This document shows positions 43,487 to 52,802 of a DNA stretch of 64,000 nt, piece by piece. The stretch is from an uncultured Erythrobacter sp. (lineage in GTDB: Bacteria > Pseudomonadota > Alphaproteobacteria > Sphingomonadales > Sphingomonadaceae), in NCBI RefSeq assembly GCF_947502395.1, contig NZ_CANMZM010000001.1, positions 1,178,001 through 1,242,000 on the forward strand. Direction: 5' to 3'. The notes beneath the pieces were generated by a model. The model had not been told where the DNA came from. It saw nothing but the letters and a program-made list of their open reading frames with translations, and did not search any database. Numbering within the stretch: position 1 is the first letter of the stretch; each line of letters starts with the position of its first letter. Made by a program: the position numbers and the translations under genes.

Positions 43487-43834
43487 TCACGGCATCAGCA
43501 TGACATAATCGGGTCCAGGTGCGTTTGTGTTGATCGGCATCTGTTCGCAGGGTGGCGCATCATTGTATTTCAACCGGATCCTCTTGCCGAACACAATGGC
43601 CGCATCAATCTTGGCTATCCAGGTTAGGCACACGTCGGGCGGCACGCCCTTCCATTCCACACTGACATTGCACACCTGAACATATTCTCCGCCTCTCCAA
43701 GAGGGCTGGTAGATCGCATCGCCATTTGTTCTGATGTGGAAATTCGTGGCTGTTCCATCACACCACCGGGGAAATGCCGCTGCTGGAGATGCTATTAACA
43801 GTGCGAGTAGCGAACCAAGTAAAACGCGTTTCAT
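43487..43834 (-). CDS. Small secreted four-cysteine protein (copy B)
   Basis: A 115-residue member of the same family, with a signal peptide (MKRVLLGSLLALLIASPAAA), WCDG, VQVCNVSVEWKGVPPDVCLTW, IAKIDAAIVFGKRI, a fourth Cys before MP, and the end PDYVMLMP. I choose the ATG at 43834, which has GAGG five bases upstream, over the in-frame GTG at 43846. It follows copy C by 39 bases on the same strand and is the last gene of the minus-strand series. Function unknown. Confidence 0.85.
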   Translation of the reverse strand: MKRVLLGSLLALLIASPAAAFPRWCDGTATNFHIRTNGDAIYQPSWRGGEYVQVCNVSVEWKGVPPDVCLTWIAKIDAAIVFGKRIRLKYNDAPPCEQMPINTNAPGPDYVMLMP

Positions 43835-43873
43835 AGTGAACCTCACAGGTAACTCATCTCTTTAGCGGAGATC

Positions 43874-44218
43874 TCATGGCAAGAGCATGAGATAGTATGG
43901 CGCTGGTGCGGAGCCATTTGCCGCGATCTGGTCACACCCGTTTACGCTGGCATATCTGATGCGGATTTGCTTCGTAAGGCCAATGGCCGCATCGACCTTC
44001 GCCACCCATGCCATACAGGTGGAGGTTGTGATGCCCTTCCATTCCACTTCTACGTTACAGATCTGCAAATAGACCGGGGACCATGTCGGCTTGAAGATGG
44101 CGGCCCCGGTGTGATTGACATAGAAGGCTTCCACCCCGCCCGTGCACCAATGCGTGGCGGCGTTGGCTTGGGTAGTGAGGATTCCCGCAAGTAGACTTGC
44201 CAGAACGACTTTGCGCAT
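43874..44218 (-). CDS. Small secreted four-cysteine protein (copy C)
   Basis: A 114-residue protein with signal peptide (to TQANA), THWCTG, LQICNVEVEWKGITTSTCMA, WVAKVDAAIGLTKQIRIRYA, a fourth Cys in NGCDQI, and the ending PYYLMLLP. The start has GGAGAAA nine bases upstream. It lies between the decayed copy G and copy B. No known family. Confidence 0.85.
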   Translation of the reverse strand: MRKVVLASLLAGILTTQANAATHWCTGGVEAFYVNHTGAAIFKPTWSPVYLQICNVEVEWKGITTSTCMAWVAKVDAAIGLTKQIRIRYASVNGCDQIAANGSAPAPYYLMLLP

Positions 44219-44465
44219 CGGAATTTCTCCTTAAGTATTATGAGGCTAAACCTACGGTACTGTTGGGATATCGCACAGACCCCCTCGCGCACTTATCAAC
44301 ATAGAGACTGTCTTAAATGCGAGTTCATTTGGGCCGGCACTATGCGCCTACGATGTGGCGTCTGCTAATGTGAACGAGTGCGTGTTTTCGTCTCTTCGAC
44401 AGAGATGCAGTTGCCCCCAGCGCATCTCATTCGATCAAGTGAGGAGCAATTAAACCCGCCCCGAG

Positions 44466-44700
44466 CTAGGGCCGCAGTCTTAGATAAGTGGGGAGCTTTA
44501 AGGTTGGGACTTGATCACAAGCGGGCACACCATCGTACTTTACCTCGATCCGCCTAGAGAGGTTGATGGCAGTATCAATCTTGGCCTCCCACGCTGGGCA
44601 CACATCAAGGGAAACACCCTTCCATTCCATTCTGACATTGCACACCTGAGGAGACTTTCCACCTCTGCAGGTGGGCGGACTTATGTGTGGACCAGTCTCA
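44466..44700 (-). pseudogene. Remnant of a four-cysteine secreted protein (copy G)
   Basis: Reading the minus strand gives CRGGKSPQVCNVRMEWKGVS followed by LDVCPAWEAKIDTAINLSRR and VPACDQVP, then an altered tail and a stop at 44466. It matches copy B closely (the RGG and QVCNV blocks) but lacks a signal peptide and start codon. Conserved Trp and Leu residues are changed and the terminal YVML motif is lost. It appears to be a decaying gene copy rather than a functional one. Confidence 0.7.
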
Positions 44701-44826
44701 CTTCATAGCCAGAACATTGGTACCGAGTGAACAAGTAGGTGTTCCCGAGACTTGATCATTTCCAAGGCATCCAAGAATGAGGTCTATGTTAGCTAGAAAT
44801 GGAGTTCTAGAGATAAAGTAGCCAGG

Positions 44827-45063
44827 TTATTCTTGTTCATTGTCGCGTGCATTTTCCTCTAAGACTAGTTTTCCTGCAGCACTGATACCTTCGGACAGAA
44901 GGTCCAATCGCAGTTTCTGACACACTCCCTCACCATCAAACCAAACTATTGCTGGCTGCCCCTGATCAAGACCGACCAGAAATTCATGACCTGATGTAAA
45001 CTCAAGCTCTGCTGCCCACGCGTCTAGGTCCAAAACAAACACTGGCTTAATTGTGAAACTCAT
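44827..45063 (-). CDS. Candidate immunity protein for the RHS toxin tip (78 aa)
   Basis: A small acidic cytoplasmic protein with no signal peptide. The sequence includes [16 protein letters not shown] and [19 protein letters not shown]. Its ATG overlaps the stop of the RHS gene by four bases (ATGA). In polymorphic toxin loci a small acidic gene directly after the toxin tip is usually the immunity gene. I infer that role from place, size and charge, not from a recognised immunity family. Confidence 0.65.
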   Translation of the reverse strand: MSFTIKPVFVLDLDAWAAELEFTSGHEFLVGLDQGQPAIVWFDGEGVCQKLRLDLLSEGISAAGKLVLEENARDNEQE

Positions 45064-47777
45064 GGACTGATCTCCGAGAAAAATTGAAACCGCCCGCTGC
45101 GAGTAAAGTTCGCGGAACCAACCCCAGGTGCGGTAACGCGAATAAGACCCGAATTCTGTGTGAGACTGACCTTCACATTCGGACTAGTTATTATTGTTCT
45201 AATGAGCTGCGCACCCTGCTGATTAAATGCAGATGGATTGCCGCCTGAAGTCGCAAGATTTCCAAATTCACCTCTTCCTTGATGCTTCTGCAAACTGCGC
45301 CCAGCCCGCGTAAAGCCACTTTGGCTTGCGGGACTCAATGCAGAAGCCTCCAGATTGTTCAACGCTCTTGTCTGCTGTGCCCGGAGAGTGTCAACTGCCT
45401 GTTGCGAAACTGGTCCAGTTGACCGAGCCTGAGCACTTCCAGGCAACAATATCTTCAAGTTTATACTTATTTGCTGGTACTCGGCATCTCGAAATGCTTG
45501 ATCCAAGCTTCGCCCAGAACGGCGTCGTGACCTCCCCCCGCGGCCAAGGTTTGTTGATTCCGTTTTGTTCCCAGGATTTAAAACAGGCTCGCTTGAGAAT
45601 GTAGCGCCAAACAAGGAGCCACCGCCTTCGCATAGTCGCGATGCAGCGCACGATGGGCCACCAACCATGCCCGTCGGATCAACCATATTAATCGGATCAT
45701 TCCCGACATAAGCGTAAAGGTTATACTGGTCCTCATATCCAATCGGGTCGGTCTGGAGGAAGCGGCCTAGCGTTGGGGAGTAGATGCGGGCTTTGTAGTA
45801 ATACATCCCCAGCTCAGGGATCCACATCTGCCCCGTATATTGAAAACGTCCCTCATTGCTCGCACTGGGGATGCCAAACTCATCATAAGTGTTGAGAGCA
45901 ATTTGCGCTGAGCTGGTGGCGATATGGACGATGCTGCCGCGTGGGTCGGAATAGAGCAGCTTCGCATTGCCCGAAGATAGGTTCGTACCACTAAAGGAGA
46001 CGAGTGGATCGTCCGCCTGAGGGTTGGCCCCGTGCACATGCCGCTGAGTGATCGCCCCGCTGGCGTTGTACTCCGCAACCATGGCATTGCCATCATAAAG
46101 AAAGTTGGTTTGGCCCGTCTGGCTGTCTTGGATGCGATACAGACGGCCGAGCGGATCGTAATAGAGGTCAGTGGTGTGTCCACCACCAATCGCTTTCACC
46201 AGGCGGTTTTCGATATCGTATTGGTAGGCTGTGTCGCCGTCCGAAGTCAGATTGCCATTGGCATCATAAGTGAAGTTCTTGCCGCCAACGCTCGCATATT
46301 GGTTGAGACCATTGGGCGCGTAGGCTCGATTCACATTTTTATGACCATCCCAGCTATATGCATCGTTAGACTGAACCTCAGTCCGGATTTGCGAGGCGGG
46401 ATTGCGGGTGTAGGACCAGGTAACGGGATTTTCACCTGTACTCCATCCACTGGAAGCCAATCGGCCAGCTGGGTCATAGCTCATCGATTGGTTAGGTGCG
46501 GACGAGAAGCGGCTAATGCTGTTGGTCAGTCCTCGGTCATTATAGTGGGAATGGACCAGAGGTGTGCTCCACTGGTTTCTCAGAATTGTCGGCCGGTTTA
46601 ACCCGTCATACTCATAGGTGAAGTACGCACTATCGGGATAGGTGACCCGTGTGCGATTGCCGTTCTTGTCATACTGATAGGAAAGCACCCGCGAAGTGCC
46701 TGCGACATTATCCGCAGTCTGGATCAGCCGGCCAAAACCGTCATACGTATTGTTCTGCGTTGGGTTTGATCCAGAATTAAAGTATGTGCTGAGCGGCAGA
46801 CCTCGAAGATCGTAGGTGTAGTGAACATCGCGTGTATGAGTGCCTGACAAACCCGAACGCTCCGGCACGATTTTCCGGGTCATCCGGTTGAGCGCATCGT
46901 ATTGGTAAGTCAGTACCGAGCCATCGCGTTTCCGCGAGGTCAGGCGGTTGCCGTTGTTGTCGTAAGTGTAAGCCTCGTAATCGGTCCCAGTGGGTGAGGT
47001 GCTGCCGCCAATGCTGGTCGTATTGGGGTTGAAGCTGTTTCCGCCATTCTTGTTGGGAAAGTTCCAGCGGGACATGCGATCGTGACCGTCATAATCGTAG
47101 TGGGCGCGGTTGCCATTGGCATCGACCAGGTTCTCGATTTGGCCGTTTTGTGTGTAGGTGTAAGTGACCTCAGAGATCTGCACGCTTGTGCCAACTGCGC
47201 GGCGAACTTGGAGGACTTGGCCAGCGGCATCATAGTAGGTGCGGGTAATGCGATCTTCGCCGTGCTCGCCGACAACACTGTCCTTGGTGCAGGCGCTGGC
47301 AGGAAGATTGTTAAACCGCGCCGGGTTCATGCGCACGGCGGTGCATTCGAGACGGCCCACGCTGTCATAGCTGTATTGCGTGAGGCTTATGGTAGTGACT
47401 GTGTTTCCGCTCTTTCCGCTGACTTTGTCCGTGGTCTTGCGGTTGGAGAGATCATAGGTCGTCTCAGCGATGGTGTGGACTGTGAAGCCGGTCCAGTCTT
47501 TCGGCTGAATGGCCTCGCTTCTCCAGCCCGACAGGTCGCCCGTCTCGACCATGGTGACATTGCCGCGCACATCATAGGTCGTGCGGGTGGCGAGGTGCTT
47601 TAAGATACCACCACTGCCATCAGGATCAGGCGCAATTGTGCCGACAACCCGTCCAAGCGCGTCATATCGCGTTGCTGAGGTATAAGGAGAGGCTGAGCTC
47701 TGTGCGTTCGCGATGGTAGGAGTGAGTGTCGCAAGGCCCGCGGTTGCGAGGACGGCGGCGGAAAGAAGTGTCTTCAT
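45060..47777 (-). CDS. RHS repeat protein with core-associated domain and a variable toxin-like tip
   Basis: A 905-residue protein with its own signal peptide (to ANAQS). About 600 residues of YD repeats ([32 protein letters not shown] and many more) lead to the RHS core ending [20 protein letters not shown] then [19 protein letters not shown] (about residues 655-702). The last 200 residues are unrelated to the repeats. They contain [20 protein letters not shown] and a beta-rich end, in the place where RHS proteins carry a toxin. I recall GRxLQKHxxR-type ends from RHS tips but cannot name the enzyme. The gene is 14 bases from the N-terminal partner gene. Probably a shell-forming polymorphic toxin released after delivery. 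Confidence 0.9.
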   Translation of the reverse strand: MKTLLSAAVLATAGLATLTPTIANAQSSASPYTSATRYDALGRVVGTIAPDPDGSGGILKHLATRTTYDVRGNVTMVETGDLSGWRSEAIQPKDWTGFTVHTIAETTYDLSNRKTTDKVSGKSGNTVTTISLTQYSYDSVGRLECTAVRMNPARFNNLPASACTKDSVVGEHGEDRITRTYYDAAGQVLQVRRAVGTSVQISEVTYTYTQNGQIENLVDANGNRAHYDYDGHDRMSRWNFPNKNGGNSFNPNTTSIGGSTSPTGTDYEAYTYDNNGNRLTSRKRDGSVLTYQYDALNRMTRKIVPERSGLSGTHTRDVHYTYDLRGLPLSTYFNSGSNPTQNNTYDGFGRLIQTADNVAGTSRVLSYQYDKNGNRTRVTYPDSAYFTYEYDGLNRPTILRNQWSTPLVHSHYNDRGLTNSISRFSSAPNQSMSYDPAGRLASSGWSTGENPVTWSYTRNPASQIRTEVQSNDAYSWDGHKNVNRAYAPNGLNQYASVGGKNFTYDANGNLTSDGDTAYQYDIENRLVKAIGGGHTTDLYYDPLGRLYRIQDSQTGQTNFLYDGNAMVAEYNASGAITQRHVHGANPQADDPLVSFSGTNLSSGNAKLLYSDPRGSIVHIATSSAQIALNTYDEFGIPSASNEGRFQYTGQMWIPELGMYYYKARIYSPTLGRFLQTDPIGYEDQYNLYAYVGNDPINMVDPTGMVGGPSCAASRLCEGGGSLFGATFSSEPVLNPGNKTESTNLGRGGRSRRRSGRSLDQAFRDAEYQQISINLKILLPGSAQARSTGPVSQQAVDTLRAQQTRALNNLEASALSPASQSGFTRAGRSLQKHQGRGEFGNLATSGGNPSAFNQQGAQLIRTIITSPNVKVSLTQNSGLIRVTAPGVGSANFTRSGRFQFFSEISP

Positions 47778-47791
47778 CGGTCGCCCCCCCC

Positions 47792-49861
47792 TTATTGGCA
47801 GCTTGCAAGATTGGCGTTGGGCTGCGTTTCGGAGATCGGTCGCCCCTGGTCATCGTAGGTCATGCACGTCCTTAGAGTTTGCCCGCCTGCCGTTACTGCC
47901 GTCCCCAAAAGGAGGAGGTTGCTGCCCTTTGAAGAGCTGCCTTGTTCATATTCGTAAGTCGTGGTGACCTTGTCCGCAGAGCCAGCGGCGCAATTGCCGT
48001 TGCTCTGCATGGCACTTGTCCGGCAGCTGTATTGTGAAGTTACCAGCCACACAGGCGTATTCACACGGCTGAAGCTGCTGCCCGAGCTCTTAGCCCACGC
48101 ATAGAACTGACCGTAAGTATAACGGGTTTCCGGCCGTATTCCGCCAACGGCTGGCGCTCGTGACCGCGTCATACCTCCGTGGGTATTGCTGAACTCGAAG
48201 TTGGTAGTGTTGCCATTGGCATCGGTCACCGATGTCGCCTGGTTGCAAGTCTTTCGTGTCGAACTTGAGCAGCTTGAGGGGAAAGACGCGGTGGTGGTCA
48301 GCGTGGGTGCGCCGCTCCCTGGCTTGCCAATCGCTCGGGAGAGCTTGAGATTCCCACGAGCATCGTATTCAAGCTCCGTGCGGTTACCCTCTGGCAGCAC
48401 CGTTTCGCTAAGGAGCCCATCACCAGTGACCCCTGGGACGTTCGCCATATTTCCAGGCTTCCAATACGTCTGGGTAGTCGTACGACCTAGAGGATCGGCG
48501 ATGCTTGCCGGTTTGTTATAGCTCATTGTGAGCGCGGTAGTGTTGCCCTGCGCATCGGAAAACGAACCTTGGAAGCCAAAATCATCGGCGGGATCGTCCG
48601 GACATTCCGGACTTGTCCCCCATCCCGCGTAGGTCAATGACTCACCCGTCGCGTAGACCTGGCTTAGCACAGCTTCACTTAGCCGAATATCTGGCAGCGT
48701 CGAGGGAAGTGGTGACGTATTTACCAACTCGTTCCGATAACGACAGCTATTGTACGTTAGCCGGACTTGGCATGTGGACTGGCCAGGCTGCTTGACGCAA
48801 TCGACGTGCTGACCGTCGTCATATTCATAACTTGTTGTTTGGCTCAAAGCGTTTGATGCCGAGAAAAGCTGAGGAGCTTGAATAGTTCGCGCTGGGAGTT
48901 GCTGAATAGCAGGGTAGTTAACCGCCACATTTCCATAGGAGTAAGTCACTGACTGAGCAGCAGCAGGGCAGTTGCTATTTGTACTGACGTTATGGTGAGC
49001 GCGGTTCACAACGCATGCTTTGGTGACACGCTGTGCACCCAATATGGATGAATACTCGAAGAGCAAAGCGTAGCCATCGCTGGTAAAGACACTTTTGACC
49101 GCGCTGTTTTGATATGTGAAATCTGCTCGCCGACCATTTGGTGCAACAATTGCTGTGACGACGGGCCCAGGCGAGGCGTTGGCAGCGCCGAAAATGTATA
49201 GTGTGCCATCCGAGTCAGTCAGCTCGAAGTGGCCGTCAGTATGCTGATTTGAGCTTCCTGGTGCCGCCACAAACTCAAGCTCTTGATTGAGGTTCTGAGG
49301 CTCCAGCGCCTCATACACTCCAAGTATATTCTGTGCACTTGACGCTCCGGAGAGTCCATTGGTGAATTTCGCCGAGCCGTTCCCAAACGACACCACAGTG
49401 TAAAACTCGTTTGTTAGCTCGATGCAGGTCGGGTCCCCATTCGGGCAAGCCGGGTCGGTGCCGATATTATAGTAATCTCGTGGGACTGTTGATTGACGAA
49501 CAGACATTGCCCAATTGTGCGACCAGCCTCTGGCGCGGTATCCTGACAGCCATCCGAATTCACCACCGCTTGAGCTGTTATAGCTGCGAACGAGCGAAAG
49601 CCCGCCTTCAGCAAAACTCCCTTTGCCGATCGAAAGATCGGTCTCCTGCAAGGAAAAAGCGCCCGTGGAAAGGTCCACGCCACCGGGGCTCGTTGTTTCG
49701 ATACTAGGCGGCGGATTCACACCAACGGGCGGAGGCGCCGATGAGTTCCCGCCACCCCCACCATCGCCTGGGATAGTCTGCGCTAAGAGAGCGGATGCGT
49801 TGGCAAGCCCAAGTCCAGCCACAGCTGTGAGAACAATTGGCTTGGTAAATGTCTTCAACAT
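47792..49861 (-). CDS. RHS N-terminal partner protein (YD-repeat protein)
   Basis: A 689-residue protein with a signal peptide (to ALLAQ), a Gly/Pro-rich linker, and the N-terminal RHS region ([40 protein letters not shown]), then about five YD motifs ending [16 protein letters not shown]. Read with the next gene it resembles one long RHS protein in two parts, as with TcB and TcC in ABC toxins. Because the second gene has its own signal peptide and ribosome context, I read this as two genes and not as a broken one. The two products probably assemble after export. Confidence 0.88.
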   Translation of the reverse strand: MLKTFTKPIVLTAVAGLGLANASALLAQTIPGDGGGGGNSSAPPPVGVNPPPSIETTSPGGVDLSTGAFSLQETDLSIGKGSFAEGGLSLVRSYNSSSGGEFGWLSGYRARGWSHNWAMSVRQSTVPRDYYNIGTDPACPNGDPTCIELTNEFYTVVSFGNGSAKFTNGLSGASSAQNILGVYEALEPQNLNQELEFVAAPGSSNQHTDGHFELTDSDGTLYIFGAANASPGPVVTAIVAPNGRRADFTYQNSAVKSVFTSDGYALLFEYSSILGAQRVTKACVVNRAHHNVSTNSNCPAAAQSVTYSYGNVAVNYPAIQQLPARTIQAPQLFSASNALSQTTSYEYDDGQHVDCVKQPGQSTCQVRLTYNSCRYRNELVNTSPLPSTLPDIRLSEAVLSQVYATGESLTYAGWGTSPECPDDPADDFGFQGSFSDAQGNTTALTMSYNKPASIADPLGRTTTQTYWKPGNMANVPGVTGDGLLSETVLPEGNRTELEYDARGNLKLSRAIGKPGSGAPTLTTTASFPSSCSSSTRKTCNQATSVTDANGNTTNFEFSNTHGGMTRSRAPAVGGIRPETRYTYGQFYAWAKSSGSSFSRVNTPVWLVTSQYSCRTSAMQSNGNCAAGSADKVTTTYEYEQGSSSKGSNLLLLGTAVTAGGQTLRTCMTYDDQGRPISETQPNANLASCQ

Positions 49862-49970
49862 ATAGTCCTCAGATCAGATTTATGGTTCGCGAATTCGCGA
49901 CAGGGAATGTTCGAACTCATGAAAGAAGTTTGCCTAAACCAAGACGGGCAGAGCTTTTGGTCAACTGTCA

Positions 49971-50522
49971 TCACAAACCACTGGTATTAGTCGCCCAGAG
50001 CACCGCGCTATTTTTCGAGTAGATGACTACATTTCCATCGTTTTGGATCTGTAGTCTTGCGCAGTGATTGCGGTGAGTGCCTGTTGCCCAAACTGGCGTG
50101 TTCGAAGAGGTTCGAAGGACAAGATTGCCATCGGCCTGCATAATGGCTCTGTTGGCACCGCTGCCGACCGTGTTGCTTGCCCAGAGTGCAGCTCCGCCTT
50201 GATAGAGGACAAGGTTGCCGTCACCCTGCATCACCAATCGGAACTGCCCATTGTCAGACGTCCATTGCTGCCCAGCGGAGATACTACGGACATTGTCGCG
50301 CGAACCGGTTGCTGATCGGTTTCCTGCTTTGTCATAGGCATAATCGCGCTCTTCGGCGAATGCATTGCTGTCTGCGTGATTACAGACCTGCCTCAGTCGG
50401 CCCAGAGCATTGTAGTCGTAGACCTTTCTACTTGAACTTGCCTGAATGCTCGGCGGCAGAAAAACAGTCGCTGCCGCAGCCAAGGCAAATGCAGATCTTA
50501 TCACTGAAGGGCTTCCACTCAC
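49971..50522 (-). CDS. Secreted YD-pair protein with a bulb-type (GNA-like) lectin domain
   Basis: A signal peptide (to about IQASS) precedes one YD pair (YDYNALGRLRQVC and YAYDKAGNRSATGS) and then a B-lectin domain of about 110 residues. The lectin has three QxDxNxVxx sites: QGDGNLVLY, QADGNLVLR and QNDGNVVIY. The second ends in Arg rather than Tyr, so two mannose sites look intact. The start is a GTG that overlaps the stop of four-cysteine copy D (GTGA), which ties the two families by translation. Likely role: binding glycans at a cell surface. Confidence 0.85.
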   Translation of the reverse strand: MSGSPSVIRSAFALAAAATVFLPPSIQASSSRKVYDYNALGRLRQVCNHADSNAFAEERDYAYDKAGNRSATGSRDNVRSISAGQQWTSDNGQFRLVMQGDGNLVLYQGGAALWASNTVGSGANRAIMQADGNLVLRTSSNTPVWATGTHRNHCARLQIQNDGNVVIYSKNSAVLWATNTSGL

Positions 50523-50878
50523 GGCTGCGTATCTTTGAGAAGCATCACATAGTCGGGCGAGGGAGAATCATTGTATGTCGGAATGGAGCTACAAGCCGGC
50601 GCATTGCTGTAATAAATGCCGAGACGCTTTCCATAAGCGATCGCGACGTCGATCTTTGCTAACCAACTCACGCAGAGATCAGGAGTGACATCCTTCCAGA
50701 CCGCTTTGACATTGCAAACCTGATACCAGGAGCCAGAGGTCCAGTTGGTCTTGATGTAAGCATCCCCGCTCTTGCTGATGTAACTTCCATCAACATAGCC
50801 GAAGCAATATTGCTGCTGAGCATTAGCCGGGACGGCGAAAGCGGTGAGCGCTGCCACTCCAATCATAATATTTCTCAT
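50519..50878 (-). CDS. Small secreted four-cysteine protein (copy D)
   Basis: A 119-residue protein starting at the ATG of MRNIMIGVAA, chosen because the longer frame lacks a signal peptide. The mature part has QQYCFG, YQVCNVKAVWKDVTPDLCVS, WLAKIDVAIAYGKRLGIYY, a fourth Cys in APACSSIP and the end PDYVMLLKDTQP. The motif reads WKDV where the others have WKG. Its stop overlaps the lectin gene start. Function unknown. Confidence 0.85.
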   Translation of the reverse strand: MRNIMIGVAALTAFAVPANAQQQYCFGYVDGSYISKSGDAYIKTNWTSGSWYQVCNVKAVWKDVTPDLCVSWLAKIDVAIAYGKRLGIYYSNAPACSSIPTYNDSPSPDYVMLLKDTQP

Positions 50879-50901
50879 GGTCAACCTTTCGATCAAGAAG
50901 T

Positions 50902-51264
50902 CTACGGCCAGTCCTGAGGCAACAACATCACATAGTTTGGCGCTGGGGCGTCCACATAACTCGGGATCTGGTTGCATGCCGAAATCTTGTTGCCTTGGTA
51001 GTAAAATCTGACATTTTTACCGTGCGTTACGGCCGCATCGACCTTCGCAAGCCAGCTCAAACAAATGTCTGGCGTGATGCCCTTCCAAGTGGTCTTTACA
51101 TTGCAAATCTGAAACCAGGTCGGCGACCAATCTGTGTTCACAACCGCCGACCCCTCGTCATAAATGTAACTACCTGTAAGAAACCCTTGGCACGATTGCG
51201 ACTGGGCGCTTGCGGGCACTGCGGCAGCGAGAATAAGTCCCCCTGCAATTGCCAAATTTCTCAT
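50902..51264 (-). CDS. Small secreted four-cysteine protein (copy E)
   Basis: A 120-residue protein beginning MRNLAIAGGL with AGGAG upstream; an open frame extends 23 codons further but without a signal peptide. Family features: SCQG, FQICNVKTTWKGITPDICLS, WLAKVDAAVTHGKN, a fourth Cys in SACNQIP, and PNYVMLLPQDWP. It is very close to copies D and F in the repeated SYI/TDWS spacing, which suggests local duplication. 23 bases upstream of copy D. Confidence 0.85.
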   Translation of the reverse strand: MRNLAIAGGLILAAAVPASAQSQSCQGFLTGSYIYDEGSAVVNTDWSPTWFQICNVKTTWKGITPDICLSWLAKVDAAVTHGKNVRFYYQGNKISACNQIPSYVDAPAPNYVMLLPQDWP

Positions 51265-51316
51265 CTTTCTATTCACTCCTAAAGTAAACGATCGACAGTT
51301 TGCCTTTCCCTCGAGC

Positions 51317-51676
51317 CTATGGGCGGTCCTCATGGCGCACCATTATGAATAAGGGTGCTGGAGCGCTGTTGTATGAGGGAAGAGTGCCGCATGAAGGTAT
51401 GTCACGGTAGTCAATGCGGGTGTTCTTGCCATAGGCGATCGCCACACCAAGCTGAGCCATCCAACTCAAACACAGATCGGGAGTGATGCCTTTCCAGTCA
51501 GCTTTGACGTTACAAACCTGATGGGATGACTGCGACCATGTCGTATCCACATAGGCCGAGCCATCGTCACGGACGTACACAAAATCAACATAACCGACAC
51601 AAGCTCGCGTTGCGGCATTTGCAGGTATTGCAGCCATAGCCATGAGCAGAGTGGCCCCAAGTAGATTTCTAATCAT
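51317..51676 (-). CDS. Small secreted four-cysteine protein (copy F)
   Basis: A 119-residue protein with signal peptide (MIRNLLGATLLMAMAAIPANA), RACVG, HQVCNVKADWKGITPDLCLS, WMAQLGVAIAYGKNTRIDY, a fourth Cys in PSCGTLP, and the ending PLFIMVRHEDRP. The usual AKxDAA block reads AQLGVA, so this copy is the most divergent there. It lies 21 bases after the short YD gene, in a run with copies E and D. Confidence 0.85.
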   Translation of the reverse strand: MIRNLLGATLLMAMAAIPANAATRACVGYVDFVYVRDDGSAYVDTTWSQSSHQVCNVKADWKGITPDLCLSWMAQLGVAIAYGKNTRIDYRDIPSCGTLPSYNSAPAPLFIMVRHEDRP

Positions 51677-51697
51677 AGCCCCACCCTTTTTCCGTGA

Positions 51698-52030
51698 TCA
51701 TTGAGAAACAAAGATCGTGAAGAGGCCATTGAAGTATGGCCGCCTGCCGGTTGCTGTGTTTGAGCTCGAACCATTGTCACCACTTTGATCGCCGGAGCCA
51801 TCTCCCGATGAAGAAGAGGCGCCGGCCACTCTCACGTTGGTCCGGTTGCCGGCATCGTCGTATGTGTAATCTTGCGCCACGCCGCCATTAGCGCCGCCCG
51901 TGGTCTGCACTTTAACCAGCCTACCTAAGGCATCGTAGGTATAGGTTTCGGTACTCTGCTGGGCTGACGCTGCACTTGTTGCTGCCAGAATGATAGTCGC
52001 TCCAATACAGCTTTGTAATACAATTTTCAT
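51698..52030 (-). CDS. Short secreted YD-pair protein
   Basis: A 110-residue protein with a signal peptide (to SAASAQ), one YD pair (YTYDALGRLVKVQTTGG and YTYDDAGNRTNVRVAG), a Ser/Gly/Asp-rich linker (SSSSGDGSGDQSGDNG) and a short end RRPYFNGLFTIFVSQ. It has no toxin or binding domain, so it is the smallest form of the YD-module proteins in this window. The YD pair is nearly identical to the one in the propeller protein at 41800. It is the first gene of the minus-strand series. Confidence 0.8.
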   Translation of the reverse strand: MKIVLQSCIGATIILAATSAASAQQSTETYTYDALGRLVKVQTTGGANGGVAQDYTYDDAGNRTNVRVAGASSSSGDGSGDQSGDNGSSSNTATGRRPYFNGLFTIFVSQ

Positions 52031-52292
52031 GTAGCCACTCTTGCTCGATTTATGGCGATCTAAGCGAGTTCTCTTCCGACAATCAAGGTCATCCAAAACT
52101 GTTCATATATTGCACCCTTCGCATGAATTACACTGGGTGAATGAGTAAAAAAGTGGTCGCAGAACGAATATCAGACCGCCTAATTACTGTATTTTTCCAC
52201 AACTTACTTTGATGCATTGTCCGTCGTCAGGACATTTGGCACAGACTGAGTGTTGATCGTTTGGAGGATTGTCCTCGTCTGTTGGTTTCTGT

Positions 52293-52557
52293 TTAGGCCG
52301 CAAGCTTTCGGTGACGCAAGCGGCGATGTTTGAGTGTTTGTCGTTTGATCCTTTCTCTTCGCTGGATGATGGCTGTGGCCCTGCCGAAGTAGGCATCGGC
52401 AGGTGTGACGTTGTCGAGGCTCTCGTGGTAGCGCTGGCTGTTGCAATGCTCGACAAAGGCTTCGATCTGAGCCTCAAGATCACCGGGTAGGAAGTAGTTC
52501 TCCAGCAGCACACGGTTCTTCAAGGTTTGGTGCCATCTTTTGATCTTGCCCTGGGCT
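52293..52557 (-). pseudogene. C-terminal remnant of an IS3-family transposase
   Basis: Encodes the end of the rve domain: AQGKIKRWHQTLKNRVLLEN, PGDLEAQIEAFVEHCNSQRY, NVTPADAYFGRATAIIQRRE and the basic end RRLRHRKLAA. This is the last 88 residues of a typical IS3 ORF-B product. The rest of the gene is missing, and the sequence changes abruptly near 52557-52564 into the recombinase module. Confidence 0.85.
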
Positions 52558-52564
52558 TGTCTCA

Positions 52565-52584
52565 GTGGGACGCCAATGTCCCAC
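52565..52584. promoter_or_regulatory. Palindrome at the left end of the recombinase module
   Basis: GTGGGAC and GTCCCAC form a perfect seven-base inverted repeat with a six-base spacer, located between the IS3 remnant and the ribosome site of the DUF3489 gene. It may be an operator or a recombinase binding site; which one cannot be told from sequence alone. Confidence 0.5.
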
Positions 52585-52601
52585 AGAAACGGAGACAAGC
52601 C

Positions 52602-52802
52602 ATGAGCAAGAAGGCCAAACTGATCCAATTGATGAAGCGGAAAGAGGGCGTGAGCCTTGCCGATGCATCGAAAGCGCTTGAATGGCAGCCGCACACTGTC
52701 CGCGCTGCCATATCGCGGCTGCGCAAAGACGGCCACGCAATCGAGCTTACGAATACTGCCAAAGGCAATCGTTACGTCCTCAAGGCTGGCGATGACGCAT
52801 GA
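52602..52802 (+). CDS. DUF3489-type small protein
   Basis: A 66-residue protein with a winged-helix-like pattern (AKLIQLMKRKEGVSLADASK, then WQPHTVRAAISRLRKDGHAI), matching the DUF3489 family as I recall it. GGAG lies eight bases before the ATG. It overlaps the next gene by four bases. It is commonly found with DUF2924 and a large serine recombinase, and may regulate or assist that enzyme. Confidence 0.82.
   Translation: MSKKAKLIQLMKRKEGVSLADASKALEWQPHTVRAAISRLRKDGHAIELTNTAKGNRYVLKAGDDA

Noticed and set aside
47777..47792. The two RHS genes as a single gene broken by a frameshift
   Set aside because: The second gene has its own start codon and signal peptide, and the first ends cleanly 14 bases before it.
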